Source: Ananas comosus (taxonomy: Eukaryota > Streptophyta > Magnoliopsida > Poales > Bromeliaceae). From it: DNA of 64,000 bases. The translations under genes and the position numbers were made by a program. This document shows, in pieces, positions 34,261 to 46,260 of the stretch (positions are counted from its first letter, which is position 1; every line of letters starts with the position of its first letter). Below the pieces are notes generated by a model that worked only from the letters and a program-made list of their open reading frames with translations, was not told the DNA's origin and did not search any database. Where the stretch lies: contig NC_033621.1 in the NCBI RefSeq assembly GCF_001540865.1, positions 20,434,064 through 20,498,063 on the forward strand, in the 5' to 3' direction.

Positions 34261-34756
34261 CCTCCCCTCCCATTATAAATACGGAAACCGAAATCAAATT
34301 CCGAAGAATTTTTTTTTACGGAGACGATATGATAGATAGATTGCTACACTCGTTCCAACATACAAAAGTTTCAAAAAAATGAGATATCGTCGAGCCGCGA
34401 AAAGGAGGATCGCCGAGCCGCGGAAAACAGGAGGAATCGCCGAGCCGCGAAAAGGATGAGAGATCGTCGAGCCGCGGAAAGGTGGAGGAATCGTTGAGCT
34501 GATTCATTCAATCCGTCATTTGATCAATAGGTAAAGAAAAAAATGAAAAAGAAAAATGAAGAAGAAAAAAAAAAAAGATCTCTTTTCTTCCCCCATCCTT
34601 TTCTTTTCTTTTTCGGTCCTACGATCGTAACCATCCATACCATCTAGATGGCTTCGATGGGAGAGTGGAGGGGAATCTTCTATTCCCCGTTTCTTCGGAC
34701 CTCTCAATACCCCCTTCGAAGTCATTGATGATAGAATGAGTGATTTACATTGCCAN
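34261..34756 (+). repeat. Promoter-like sequence and GAGCCGCG short repeat
   Basis: A TATA box (cattataaatacgg) lies at about 34270-34284, just after the minisatellite. Four to five copies of a ~26-bp unit with cgagccgcg(g/a)aaag follow at 34388-34490. The layout (U3 repeats, TATA, leader) resembles an LTR, but no boundaries were identified. It ends at the N at 34756. Confidence 0.4.
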
Positions 34757-36141
34757 TACTGTTCTTCTTTCTTTTTTTTTCCTTTTCTTTTGTTTCTTTC
34801 TTCTTTTTTTTTTATCTCTCCCTCTCTCTAAGAGATTTTTTTTTTTGAATTCTCTTGTCCCATTTATAGGGGCTTTAGGACCTCTTCACTTTAGAAAATA
34901 ATTCAAAAATTTTTGAAGATAAGGCAATAATATTTTTCTTATCTCTTTTCTTATTAATACTTAGTCTTTTAAGGAAAGAAGTAATCAAATCGCAATTTAA
35001 TTTCTTTCCTTCTCCATCCCAATTTGAATTCAAATGCAAATTTTTTTTATCTCAAACACCATCCAACCTTTTAATTTGTCTGATTTGAGTTAGCACTTTG
35101 ACTTCAAAAGTTTAAATATGTCGGTTATTTTTTTTACTCAGTATGCTTCATGCAAGTCTTGTAATTACGAATTCATTAAAGTAAAAAATTAGTTTAAATT
35201 TTGAAGTCAAAATACCATTTCCTAACTCAAATCAAACAAATAATTAAAATATTGGGAGTAAAATTAAGTTTTTGAAAGGTTGGATAGTAAATTCAAAATG
35301 GTCTATACTTCAAGTAAGCCATATATTTTTACCAAATTTATAAATTATATGGAGCTAAAATGTAGAATTTTACCATCTTATTGTTCGTGCTTTATTATTC
35401 TGTGATCTATGAATACCGTAGTTTGCTATTCAATTAATACTAGGAGACGGAAAGTGAAAACAAAAACTATAGGGTGTATAAAGTGCTATACTTTGAACTA
35501 TAGCCTATAGGATGGTAAATTATAAAAATTCCAAACATTTTTTTAAAAAACTTATTGTTAAATTGTATGTGGTTGAAGGTACTATATGTTGGCTTAAATG
35601 GGTCAGCATCCTGCCATGTGGCGAAAGGTTATGTGGGTCGAGTCATGTTCGAAATGGCGTGATGCTGGATTGGACCGAGTCATATTCGAAGTAGCATGAG
35701 GTTGGTTGGATCGAGTCACAATCGAGACCCATGGACACTATATCTATACGCTTTAAGTGCATTTGTTGTATATTTTTAATAGCTCGAGCTTGTGGAATTA
35801 ATGGTTAGTGCCAACGATCCGACACTATAGATGGACATTAAAGTAAAAGAATTGGACTACTCTGTTCTTACTGTTGTTGGCTAGTTTGTAAACTTACTTA
35901 GAAAGCAAAGAGAAAAAAAAAGTTAGAAGGAAAAAAGGAAAACTACAAGTATATTTTGATATATTTTTTTTATTGTCAAACAAAGCCACTTAAGTATATA
36001 GTTTGCTGAAAAAAAACAATAACATAATTAAGTAAAAATGAAAAAAAGAAACATACAGAACCTGAGAACAAAAGGCGGGGTTAAAAAAAAAAAAAAGCAC
36101 AAGAAAAAATGAAGCCAAATGTGCACTCAGTAGAATTTTAC
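34757..36141. other. Unassigned AT-rich region
   Basis: Pyrimidine-rich near 34757-34840, then AT-rich. Bases 35590-35730 contain three diverged copies of a tcgagtca(t/c)(g/a)ttcgaa-type unit. The expected second exon of the Ole e 1-like gene was not found here. Confidence 0.35.
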
Positions 36142-36306
36142 CTTCAGGAAGAAGCTGTGCTTGGAGAAGGTGTTGTTAGAGCAAGGATCACAGTAAACAG
36201 AGCCCAAAACAGTGATATTTGAGAGGGACCTTGGAAGAGCTTCAGCTGAGAAAAAGTTTGTGGTGCAGAGTGAGAGAAAAGCAACAATGAGAGTTGTTGA
36301 ATCCAT
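36142..36306 (-). pseudogene. Orphan first exon of a pollen Ole e 1-like protein
   Basis: The ATG at 36306-36304 opens a 55-codon exon ending LK at a GTAAAA donor (36141-36140). It begins with a signal peptide (MDSTTLIVAFLSLC through FFSAEA) and then has VLGSVYCDPCSNNTFSKHSF, the N-terminal block of the secreted Pollen_Ole_e_1 domain with its first cysteines. A TATA-like gatatatag lies about 50 bases upstream (36365-36357). The second exon, carrying the remaining cysteines, was not found in the 5 kb to the left. The gene is therefore 3'-truncated or has a very long or disrupted intron. Confidence 0.6.
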
Positions 36307-37774
36307 GATATTAAGTGCTAGAGAGGGTTGTTAGAAAAGGGTGAGAACAATACAACTATATATCTTGAGAGAGAGATAGAGCTAGAGAGAGAGAGAGAGA
36401 GAGAGAGGGGAAGCTCCAGTGGAACAAGGACATGTGAAAGAGTGGGTTTTGGCCTCATGTTTAGAGGTTGCCAGGTACTTTGTTCAGCAGGTCTACTGCT
36501 GCTATGAGGTGCGTGTGATATGATTTTGGAGGTTTGCTCAAATGCCCATGTTGTCCAAATCTTCTATGGTACGAACATATAAAATTTATCTGAATTATAG
36601 GCTATTTTGAGTCGACTTTTTAATCTTTTGAAATTTTAATTTTACTATTATAGTTTTTAACTTGTTTGATTTGAGTCAACTTTAGCATCAAAATTTAACC
36701 TGACTGTTTACTATAATAAACTTATAACTATGGGAATTGTATAAAATATACTAACTAAATTTGTAACGGCGCATTCAAATTTTAAAATGAAAATGCCATT
36801 GACTGATTCAAATCAAATAAATTAAAATTTTTTGAAAGATTGAATGGTCGAGTCAAAATGGTCTATAGTTCAGATAACTTCTATACATTTTTAGCATCTT
36901 TTAGTTTTAAAGTGCAGTTGAGAGATTGATTGCTACATAGCTGATTTTGATGTTGATGGATAGATTTGTTAAATTTTGATTACAATTCAGTATCTGAATG
37001 AATCAGATCTATTCCCAGTGAGATGGATATGCTATTATCACTTCCCTTACATAGCCATATACCGAACTTATTTAGTTGAATCCAATCAGTGAAATACTGA
37101 TTTAGTTCTCTTAATAATATCGCCGGTCACTGGAAATGATAAGAGGTAAATGAACAAAAGCTGTGGTACTTATATTAGTACAAGCGTGTTTGTACTTGGT
37201 ATGAAAATTGGTTGTGCACAAGCCAAACTCAGCATGAGGCTCCAACATATTACATAATCTGATGCGTCATCATCCGTTCTTCATACAAACTCCAATCAAA
37301 TGAAAACTGATTCAACAAAACATCACAATTTACTTTGAATATCTGCAATTTAATGTTCAAAAGTTAATTTAAAAAAAGAAAATCCTCCACCACCATTAGC
37401 AAATCCAACTAACCAATGTTTCCAACTCAAAACTAAATAAAGAGATTTACTACTGTGAAGAAATGTCAAGAACACTTCTAAGCATAACATTACGGCTAGA
37501 GCACACGATGTTTCTAAATTTACCACTCCGATAATATATATACACGACCACCAAACCAAACCAAAGTTAAAAGAGCACATAAAACCAAATCCACCGAAGC
37601 ACAAGCTAAAACCACTCTAGAAACAACCACCACATTGCCGTAGAAAACAGCAAACTTAGAGAAAAGGAAAACCGACAAGTCGGTCGGAAATTTCTAGTGA
37701 TACAATTACTGGAATCTCCCCAGTTGCACACAGGGGAGACTGAAGAACATACAAGAAACCCTAATTGAGTTACT
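36307..37774. other. Ole e 1-like upstream region and unassigned sequence
   Basis: The first 100 bases hold the TATA-like box and a (GA)n run (36370-36410). The rest is AT-rich with no exon. Bases 37600-37774 probably include the 3' UTR of the adjacent palmitoyltransferase, which ends at 37775. Confidence 0.4.
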
Positions 37775-40384
37775 TCACCTATGCCCTTCAGTCGCACCAC
37801 CGCTACCACCTTCATCGTCTACCTGATTTGATTCCTGGGCTACTTCACGACCTACTTCCCAATTCCCGCTCCTCCGGCCCCAGCTTGAACGCCTTGCGTG
37901 CACTTCGGCACGATTTTCAAAGGCCTCGGATTGAAGGGCCTCTCTTGTTAAATCAGGGGATGCATCGCTTACCCCGCAATTTGCGCCACGATCCTTCTCA
38001 TCAAGAAAGCTGCCCAATCCGGCTTCTAAATCGCCAATGCCGGCTGCTGTTCTTGGTTCATCCCATGTAACAGGCTTTCGGCCCATTTCGAAGTCCCCTA
38101 CACCACTACCCATATTAGGACTCATGAAACCACCGCCAGTCAAGCACGGATTTAATAATCCCTGTTCCCGTGGAACCGTATCCCGGAATTTGTTCTTGGA
38201 GGGAGGGATGCGCGTAAAGAAGATCTCCATGAAGTTCCCCACGACTCCTCTATTGTAAGGATTGGCACGTCGGTCGTAACGGTATCGAAAATTCTCATAA
38301 GTCGTCTAAAAAAGAAAAAAATTCATTAGAGAAATCTATGAATTATTTGTATGGCCATGCTTCGCCCCAGCTGACGGCTTATGTAGAAGTGCTTTTTGAT
38401 GAGAGCTGTTTGAACTTCGAAGAGGCACTAATGTTCTTTTTTCTTTGTGTGTTAGTGTGTGTATGAGAGGAAACCATCCACAATAGCATTGTGGGGTTAG
38501 AAAGACCCATCCATTATGAGCCATCAAATAGAAGAACTAACAGATTTTTTATCAGAAAAATCCCCTCAACGGCTTCGCTATACAACAGAAGCAGGAGCAG
38601 AGCTTCTATTTTTGATGTACGCTCATTTCAGTTTCCCATCAAAGCAAAATGCTCCGAAGTTCAGGTTTCCCAAATGCTTGGCTACTACTTTTGGAAGTAG
38701 AGAAGCTGTCCTAAAAGGAAGGCCAAACAGGCAATACATGGACTCTGAAAGAGAAGTTTCACTGAAAGCAAACAATACCTGGTTTGTGGCCATGAGATAG
38801 AAGTGGAAGACAGAACCCCCCACAAACCACACCGAGATGAAAGTGTAAATTATCAAAACTACGGAAGCAGGAGTCTTCGACATTGCTCTCCAGATTGATG
38901 TCTGCTCAGCATCTTTAATCCTAACAATGTATACCCAGCAGAATGCAAATACATAGATGCAAAGGAGTGTCGTCGAGAATACGAACATATAGAAGAATCA
39001 GTAATTCCGCTGCATCAAGAAAAGAAATGATGAGAACACTTGCCATACAGTGGCACAATATCAAATCACAGATGAGAACTGTTATATATGCAAATTTAAA
39101 TTAAGTCTGACATCTTTGATAGTTAACGTGACCTCATAATTTGTATATCAGTTGCCTAATCCTTAATCAGGTTTGATGATTTCATAACAGATTGCTTGGG
39201 CTCATTTCTTGAGTGAACAAACCAAGCTCAAGCTTTTGTGCAAGCACACAAAAGAATTGACCACAACAACAGGTGGCTGAGCCCAAAATTTACCGGATAG
39301 GAAAATCAACCAAAATAATATAAAATCCAGGTATTTACATGGACTTCTAAAATTTTGAGAGCTGACCTTGGCCAGTGAACTGGGCTGTCCCTGACCCGAC
39401 GCAAAATAAACTGCGCCAGGCAGGTCAAGCTAGTTTTGAGGTCTAAAACTATCAAGCCTCGGCATATAAAACAAGAACAAGAAGCATCTATTTGACCCAG
39501 CAGGAGCTTTGGCATAAGTCAGGCCAAATAGCCATGATATGTTGTTTAGTTGACACAGGTTTCTTTATTCTTTCTGTCTCTGCACACTACAAAATTCCAT
39601 TAAGACTCTGATAGTTTCCATCCAGAACTCACATTCAACAAATATATAAACTCATAATTTATGAAACTTACAAGTCCTATGCATTGCCCGACCCATGGGC
39701 AGTGATGATCAAAACGTTCGACACAGTTATTGCAGATGGAGCAGTGGGAGCAGCGAGGCGGCCGATAAAGCATGCAGGTGTCGCAGTACTTGATCTTCAC
39801 GGTGATCCCATTGACAGTGACGTCCCTCATTCGAGGCAAACGCAGCTGTGGGGTCTGAATACCTCCTACTTCTAAGCTTCCCTCATAGACTTCGGGTTCT
39901 GGAGGATGTAAATTGCGTGGTATGATGCCCGGATCTCTCCCAGAGGTGAGAAGAAGAAGAGTCAAATCCTGAGAAAAAGAGAGTGATTAAAAAGAGACCA
40001 TTGCATGGATATTGAAATATTAAGCATATTTTCATTCATATTGAGAAGAAATAACTAGAAGCTCTGACAGAAATAGTAACCAAGCACGTTTCAGGTAGTG
40101 GCACATTAATCACCAACAAAAACATCAATCACTAGCAGTAAGTGCCAAGCAATGTATGTAGAACAATTACTAAAGAGATCATACAGACTCAGAAGAGATA
40201 CGTATACTGTAAATGCAACTAGTACCACCATTATGGATATACCCAGGTGATGAGAAAAATCATCCATCAGTTTTCTGGCAACAAAGACACAGAAAACCAA
40301 TACTGGCGCAACAATCATGAAGATGGTGAGAAACAATGATCTCACATCAGGTCCAAATATAAACCTTCCATGAAGAAAAAATAC
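37775..40384 (-). pseudogene. DHHC-type protein S-acyltransferase with nonsense codon, 5' exon missing
   Basis: Four minus-strand exons join in phase 0 with GT-AG borders: 40384-40202, 39968-39672, 39009-38779 and 38305-37775 (TGA stop). They encode VFFLHGRFIFGPD and two transmembrane helices, then LLTSGRDPGIIPRN, KYCDTCMLYRPPRCSHC and DHHCPWVGQCIG, two more helices, and the cytosolic tail with TTYENFRYRYDRR and a C-terminal ARRSSWGRRSG. From memory of the family this matches plant PAT enzymes (Arabidopsis PAT05-09 type) that palmitoylate membrane proteins. A TGA at 39000-38998 interrupts the conserved RNY-R-FF just after the catalytic domain. The usual first exon (through ...WKGNN) was not found upstream. 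Confidence 0.8.
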
Positions 40385-42306
40385 CTGCAAAAACATGAGT
40401 AGACAGATGCTGAGTAAATCCTTGTTCAAATCCGGAAAGCAAAAGTTTTAGGCACTTACCTTAGTGTAACCTAGAGTTTATCACTTGCTTCAAACATTCA
40501 TTAAAAACAACATAATGTTCACAAAAATGCATTTAACAGTAACAGACTACAAATTTTCAAGAAAACAATGTGTCCAGGTTAATTTTAAATAATCCGCCCT
40601 TAGTCTGTAGTTAAGCTTTCTAACTTTTTTGTTTGCTTTCCTTGCATTAATAACTCCCTAAAAAAATAAGCCTTCCTTATAGGGAGCTTCGGGCATAGTC
40701 ATCTGATGGGTTTTCTTCTTAAGAAGGTTTCTTAGTTTATCACAACTCAGGGTTCAATCATATAATGTTAAAGGGTGATTGAACCCAACCTAATTAGATG
40801 ACAATAATATGTATAGAAATTAAAAAAAAAAAAAAAAAACTTGTCTGGAAGAGTGATAGTTGCTGTACATAAAATTTCCTTGCACCCTTGGAGTAACAAT
40901 AATGCACCCATGTTGCTTCAAAGCTTTTATTTAGTCTACTAAAACTAGCAGCGCATATGATGCAATGAAATGTGATTGGCACAGACTATTTAGGTGACAA
41001 TGTGATATCTAGAGTCAAAGTAATTAGCCTGGAAGAGTGACAACTGTATAATTTTTCTCGTCTATTTTGACCTACGAAAGATTTTATTTTCGCTACGCTT
41101 GTGTGCCATGCAGGTTTAAGGTTTTGCTTGTGCTAACCCCTCGACCTGTCCCTGCATCAGAGATTAGCAAAACTTGCTCTTTGCAAATTAGAGACTTACT
41201 ATATATAATATTCAGAAACATTAAAAGACAATGCATGCACATTATTTGCAGACAAAGATACTACTAGTTGGCTAGTTTAATACTTATTTATTTTATTTAT
41301 AGAGAATACTATTAGGATGTGACTAAAAGGAAAAAGAAAAAAGCAAATTAACTTAAAGATAAAATAAATGTTTTAGCCACTACATTACCGAACTTAGGCC
41401 ACCTGAAAAAAAAAAAAAAAAAAAAAAAACCAATTTTGTGCCACAAGCTGGCTTTACAAAAGTAAAAAGTACTAGGTCTAGCTCAAATAACAATTACAAA
41501 GCTAGGGTTTAGTTGCAATATGACGCAAATCTAAGCCGCATTGAGAGAGAATAAGCATAAGAATGAAAAGAAAACGGTACATGAAGAATCAATTCTTCGA
41601 CAAAGACGAAACATTGTTAATCAACTCTCAAAATCTTATTATATTTAATTGAACACCACATTCATATAGAGTGATACTCGAATCCTACTATAAATCAAAT
41701 CCCAAATTTTAACAGTTTTCTAATACAATATATCAAATCCTAATTTAAATTTCAAAAACATATCCCTAATTTTTAAAATGTATTCCTAATAGAAAAATCC
41801 TAAAAATCAAACAAAATTACAAAAATCAAATTTCGAAATAATAAAAAATAAAAATTTGATCCTTTTTTTTTTTTTTTTTTAACTGTGTTAGGAGTAAACA
41901 TTGGTCAATGGAGATGTGAAATTTTAGCAAGCCAACCAATATTAATAATAGAGATTAAGAAGCCATTTGATCGACAAATATTTCATAAAACAAAGCCATT
42001 AGCTAGCCTAGCTTATGAGTCTACACACTATATTATATACATCTTAATTAAGTTTATAAAAACTAGGACCACTTGTTTGGAGAATCTTAGAGCTGTGTAT
42101 GTTTAATTTCCTTTTGATATCTTTTGTGGATTAATTTCCCTTCTTGTTGGACAAATATGAGAAAGGACGAAAAAAAGAAAAAAATAAAAAGATTAGATAC
42201 ACTAAATATGCGACATGTACGTTTTGTTTAATTTATAAAATCATAAGTACGATTTTGTTTCGTGCCATTCAATTCATTTTGTAGCATATTTGTTCTAAAC
42301 TTTGGA

Positions 42307-42308
<2 letters not shown>
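40385..42308. other. Unassigned region with a dispersed repeat at 41057-41166
   Basis: Bases 41057-41166 nearly duplicate 1412-1520 (tctcgtctattttgacctac start, cctgcatcagagatta end). Poly-A and poly-T tracts lie at 41406-41430 and 41862-41880. The missing first exon of the palmitoyltransferase was searched for by motif and not seen. Confidence 0.45.

Positions 42309-42363
<55 letters not shown>
42309..42363 (+). repeat. (TC)n microsatellite
   Basis: An uninterrupted run of about 27 CT units. Confidence 0.95.
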
Positions 42364-42365
<2 letters not shown>

Positions 42366-43173
42366 AGTTACCCACTATGATCATTGAGTACCAAGTACAG
42401 CAGAATGATGGCGACCAATTTCGCATTAGAGTTTATAAAAAAGTTAAAAGCGTGACTTTATTAAGTTGGACCGTAAATTATGTTGAGTTCAATTATTTAT
42501 ACACTAAATACGAAAAATCTTTAAACGACCAGGCGCCCTTTTTCCATGTACAATTCTAGTTTAGAAAATATTTTTCGAAATCTATGTGTTGCGCTCAAAT
42601 TTAGGATCCAAAATAAACTGTTTATTAGGCCTCCAAATTCGCACTTTTAGGTTATTTTGTGAAAAGTTTTATATTTTCTTTTTATTCTGAGTCCTATTAT
42701 TTAGTTATTTTTTATCGACTTAGATATAGAGATATATTAGAATTTATTATCTTCTGTTGTAATAGGATTCAGGTATCTTCTCTTTATACACATGGATTTC
42801 GGTTAATGCAACTAGTTCTTAGAATTGATTAATAATATTTTCATCTTTGTCCGAAGAGTTATATTTTCCGTGCATGCATCTCTTTTTTTGTTATTGTACT
42901 TTCTTTTTTTTTTTCTCAAAGCGGCTTAGACTCGAGTCATTAGACCCCCACCACAAATGAGCTTATTGGTGAAGAGCCAAATTTCCTTTATTAAAGAAAC
43001 TGCTTCTCATCTCTCAAAAAAATAAAAAAAAAAGAAACTGCTTCACTTCAAGAAGACTCCTAATATTGGGTTGTTACTTTCATTAGGGCTTGCTTCCTTC
43101 TAGTTCAATACCTTCTTATATAAGAAAAAAAATGTCATTGTTTGTTCACATAGTACTGGTCTTAAGGAAAGGA
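42364..43173. other. Unassigned AT-rich region
   Basis: No coding region, terminal repeat or RNA gene could be supported. A T-rich tract lies at 42900-42918 and an A-rich run at 43017-43034. Confidence 0.35.
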
Positions 43174-44076
43174 GACAAGTGTAGGGGTGGAAACGAGCCG
43201 AGCTCGAGCGAGCTTATGTCAGCTCAAATTCGGCTTGAAATTAATTTCGAGCCTAAATCTAGGCTCAAGCTCGGCTTGAAATTAATTCGAGCCGAGCTCG
43301 GAGCGAGCCTAATTTCTGCGGGAGCGGAGCTCGAGCTCTAAACGGAGCGATGTGAAATTCTCGACATTATATAATCAATAATTTTAATTTTTTATATACA
43401 TTATTATTAATTTGAATGCCAATCATCGCAATAGTTTTCAATACAAATAAATTGCAAAGAATATGAGTCAAGGGTTGACCAATTGCCTGAACTGGGTGGA
43501 GGGTCTGGAAGAGAGAGAGATGGGAGAGGATAAATAGAGAGAGTAGAGAGAGAGGGTGAGAAAAAAAATTAGGATTTGCGGAATTTGATGTTATCAGTTT
43601 AGAATTATGCTGCACATGTGAAACTCTGAAGAGGAGGTGTTTATGTAAAATTATGAATTGGGTGCTTCAATTGCACGGTTATGTACTATGGTCGTGTTTA
43701 TTTTATTGGGGCAACAATAATGGCAAATTAAATTAGAAGACTATTAGTTAATAAAATACATTTATTTATAAATTTTATACTTTATAAATACACTAAACTC
43801 CTAAACGCTATATAATATATAGTATATATTGTCCGGCTATGCGGTGCTTGTAAAGTAGCGAGCACTTGGTGCTATGTGAATTTTTTACGGTTAGATCTAC
43901 GCCTTTGATCATTTTCACCCTGTTTAATTATACTATCTCAACCAACCACCCCTCAATGCCAAGGGGGCCCAACATCATCCTAAACCGCCCCACATTATTA
44001 ATCAGAGGAGCCCCTAAAAACTTACAAGACAAGATGACTTAGGTAACTTTTAAGTTAATAAGAGCCTCAATCTATA

Positions 44077-44119
<43 letters not shown>

Positions 44120-44340
44120 TATATATATATATATATATATATTCGAGCTTTTCGAGCTTTTCGAGCCTAATTCGAACGAGCCGAGTAATACTCAAGCTCG
44201 GCTTGAAATGAATTTCGAGCCTTTTACTTTGTTCAAGCTCGACTCATTTAATTTCGAGTCGAGCTCGAGCGAGCCGAATATCGAGCCGAACACGAGTCGA
44301 ACGCGAGCCGGCTCGCTCGTTTGCCAGCCCTAGACAAGTG
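43174..44340 (+). mobile_element. hAT-type non-autonomous transposon with 8-bp TSD
   Basis: The element (43182-44332) has ends TAGGGGTGGAAACGAGC and, reversed, TAGGGCTGGCAAACGAGC. It is flanked by GACAAGTG at 43174-43181 and 44333-44340, an exact 8-bp duplication as hAT transposases make. Subterminal regions are full of GAGC/GCTCG motifs (gagctcgagc), common in plant hAT elements. No transposase is present. A TA-flanked unit (43840-44135) seems nested inside. Confidence 0.82.
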
Positions 44341-44383
44341 TTGAGAGGTTGTAAAGAAACAAAAGTAGCCAATTGCACAAGAT

Positions 44384-44689
44384 GTTCTTATTAAATATAA
44401 AAATATTTAAACACTATTCTTTATTAGTTCAAGTTTTTAGAAAATAATAATTGTTTTATATTATTTAATATGACATCGGAGAGCGCAAGAAGTTCTGAAT
44501 TCGAGTCACGCCAGGCTTCTAACATTATTCTTTTTCTTCTATTTAATTCAAATCCACATCATGAGCCTAACAAAAGGACTCGAGCACAAACGTGAGAGGA
44601 AGTGTTAAATATAAAAATATTTAAGTACTGTTTTTTACTGGTTTAAATTTTTAGAGAATAACAATTGTTTCATATTATTTAATAATTCT
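44384..44689 (+). mobile_element. Very small TRIM/SMART-like element (296 bp)
   Basis: Two 82-bp near-identical repeats (44389-44470 and 44603-44684, core 'ttaaatataaaaatattta') enclose 132 bp. A degenerate primer site (tgacatcggagagc) follows the first, and a purine tract (gagaggaag) precedes the second. Flanks gttct and attct match at four of five bases. The size and plan match the smallest plant LTR elements. No coding capacity. Confidence 0.6.
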
Positions 44690-45161
44690 ATACGGAGATA
44701 TTATAAACAAATAAAATTTGCTATCCCCTAAATCAATTTGGTTGAACCCAATACCTCTTAAAACTTTGAGCGGGAGATTTTTTGATCTGCCCAATGCATG
44801 AACTTGAATTGATTGATGGAATTCAAGCTTAAAACCTTCTTCTTTGATACCATGTGAAATAATTATTTATTCCCATGACCTCAAGCTATTAAAGAATAGT
44901 ATTTTTAATAATATTTATATTCAACACTTATGGAAGACACTTATGACACGTCACTCGCAACTCGATATAATTGACAATCTTATCAAACCGACTGATCGAA
45001 CGACAGGCAATTCAAAGTAGGTCCATGATCTTTAATTTTTGATATTGGCACTCCTCAACTTTGATTTATTAATTTTGATATGAATTAACATAGGAAAATT
45101 GGAAATATTGGGAGTTCCATAAACACTAGATGGGGATCTTGATCTTAAATTTTATGATATA
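44690..45161 (-). mobile_element. Copia/TRIM LTR fragment with primer site
   Basis: On the minus strand 44935-44840 reads tgttgaatataaatattatt... and ends ttatttcaca, followed by TGGTATCAAAG (tRNA-Met type) near 44848-44838. Only one LTR was found. The rest to 45161 is unassigned. Confidence 0.45.
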
Positions 45162-45189
45162 CTAGTATAGAAACCGTGCTTTGCTGCGG
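45162..45189 (-). mobile_element. Helitron-like 3' terminus
   Basis: The minus strand reads hairpin CCGCAGCAAAGCACGG (45189-45174), then tttctata and CTAG (45165-45162) followed by T. This matches the Helitron 3' signature. The body extends right into AT-rich sequence. Confidence 0.5.
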
Positions 45190-45955
45190 ATAAATAAAAT
45201 TTTAATTAATTAATATATAATTATTAAAAATTAAAAATTAAAAATTTAATCATGTTCCATTCAGGAAAAATATTAACATTGTTCTTCTCAATATCATAAC
45301 ATTTACCAATTCAATATTAAAAGTTTACACTAAAAATTAATAATAATTATCGCTATAAAATTAAATAACTACATTTTATTGAAAATTTTGCATAAACTGC
45401 ACATTAGTAATCAATTACATGGTAGTTAATCAAGTCAAATAAAAATTCGCATTTCATCAACATTTGGATAATAAATGTAAAGGTAAGTATGAGGTAGTTC
45501 AACTCTTATCCTCCATAAATCTTTTTTTTTATACAAATCAATATAAAATAAATATACTAACAATTAGATATTTATACATTTAGAAAATAATTAACTGTTT
45601 GAATCAAAAATATAATTGATGGTTTTTGTTGGACATTTTGTCATGAACTGGAAAAAAAACCAAGCGAAATATGTGGAAAGATATTAATTTTAAAAAAATA
45701 AATCGACCGTAGGACAGGATCGTAGTGTTGTGGTTGTAGATTGGGCCATCCATGACCAACACTTTGAATCGATCAGAACTGGAAGGAGCACGGCAGTTAA
45801 CTTAAGAAGAAGGAGGAAGAGAATTTGAGCAAAACTTTTGAAATAGCTTTCTCCAAACTCTAAAAGCTTAGTAATTATTGTGTGTGGTATAGAATTATTG
45901 CCTATAAGAAAATGTAGAATATCTTTACCTAAGAGAGAGTTATACAAAGAGAAAA
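45190..45955. other. AT-rich sequence, possible Helitron body
   Basis: No exon or terminal repeat was found. It adjoins the Helitron-like end at 45162. Confidence 0.3.
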
Positions 45956-46260
45956 ATTATTATCTCTTGGGAAGGTGAAGAAGTTTCTTGGAAAGGTAAA
46001 AAGACTTCTTGGAAAGGTGAGAAGTAGAAAGATGAAAAGGTATCTTGGGAAAGTGATAAGAATTATTACGTTTTGGGAAGGTAAAGAAGTCTCTTGGGAA
46101 GGTAAAAAGGCTCATTGGAAATGTGAGAAGAATTATTATCTTTGGAAAAATGAAAAAACTTCTTCGAAAGGTGAGAAGAATTATTACATCTTGAAAAGGT
46201 GAAAAAACTTCTTAAGGAGGTGAAAAGGCAAAGAAATAGTAAGGAAAGAGAGAGGCTCAA
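45956..46260 (+). repeat. Degenerate GA-rich tandem repeat
   Basis: A unit of about 20-45 bp with (t)cttgggaaggt(g/a)aa(a/g)aag recurs some ten times with heavy divergence. It creates a lysine- and glycine-rich open frame (45975-46202, recurring LGKV) that is explained by the repeat. Confidence 0.6.

Noticed and set aside
45975..46202. Small lysine-rich protein with LGKV repeats
   Set aside because: Explained by a degenerate GA-rich tandem repeat with no start context or homology.
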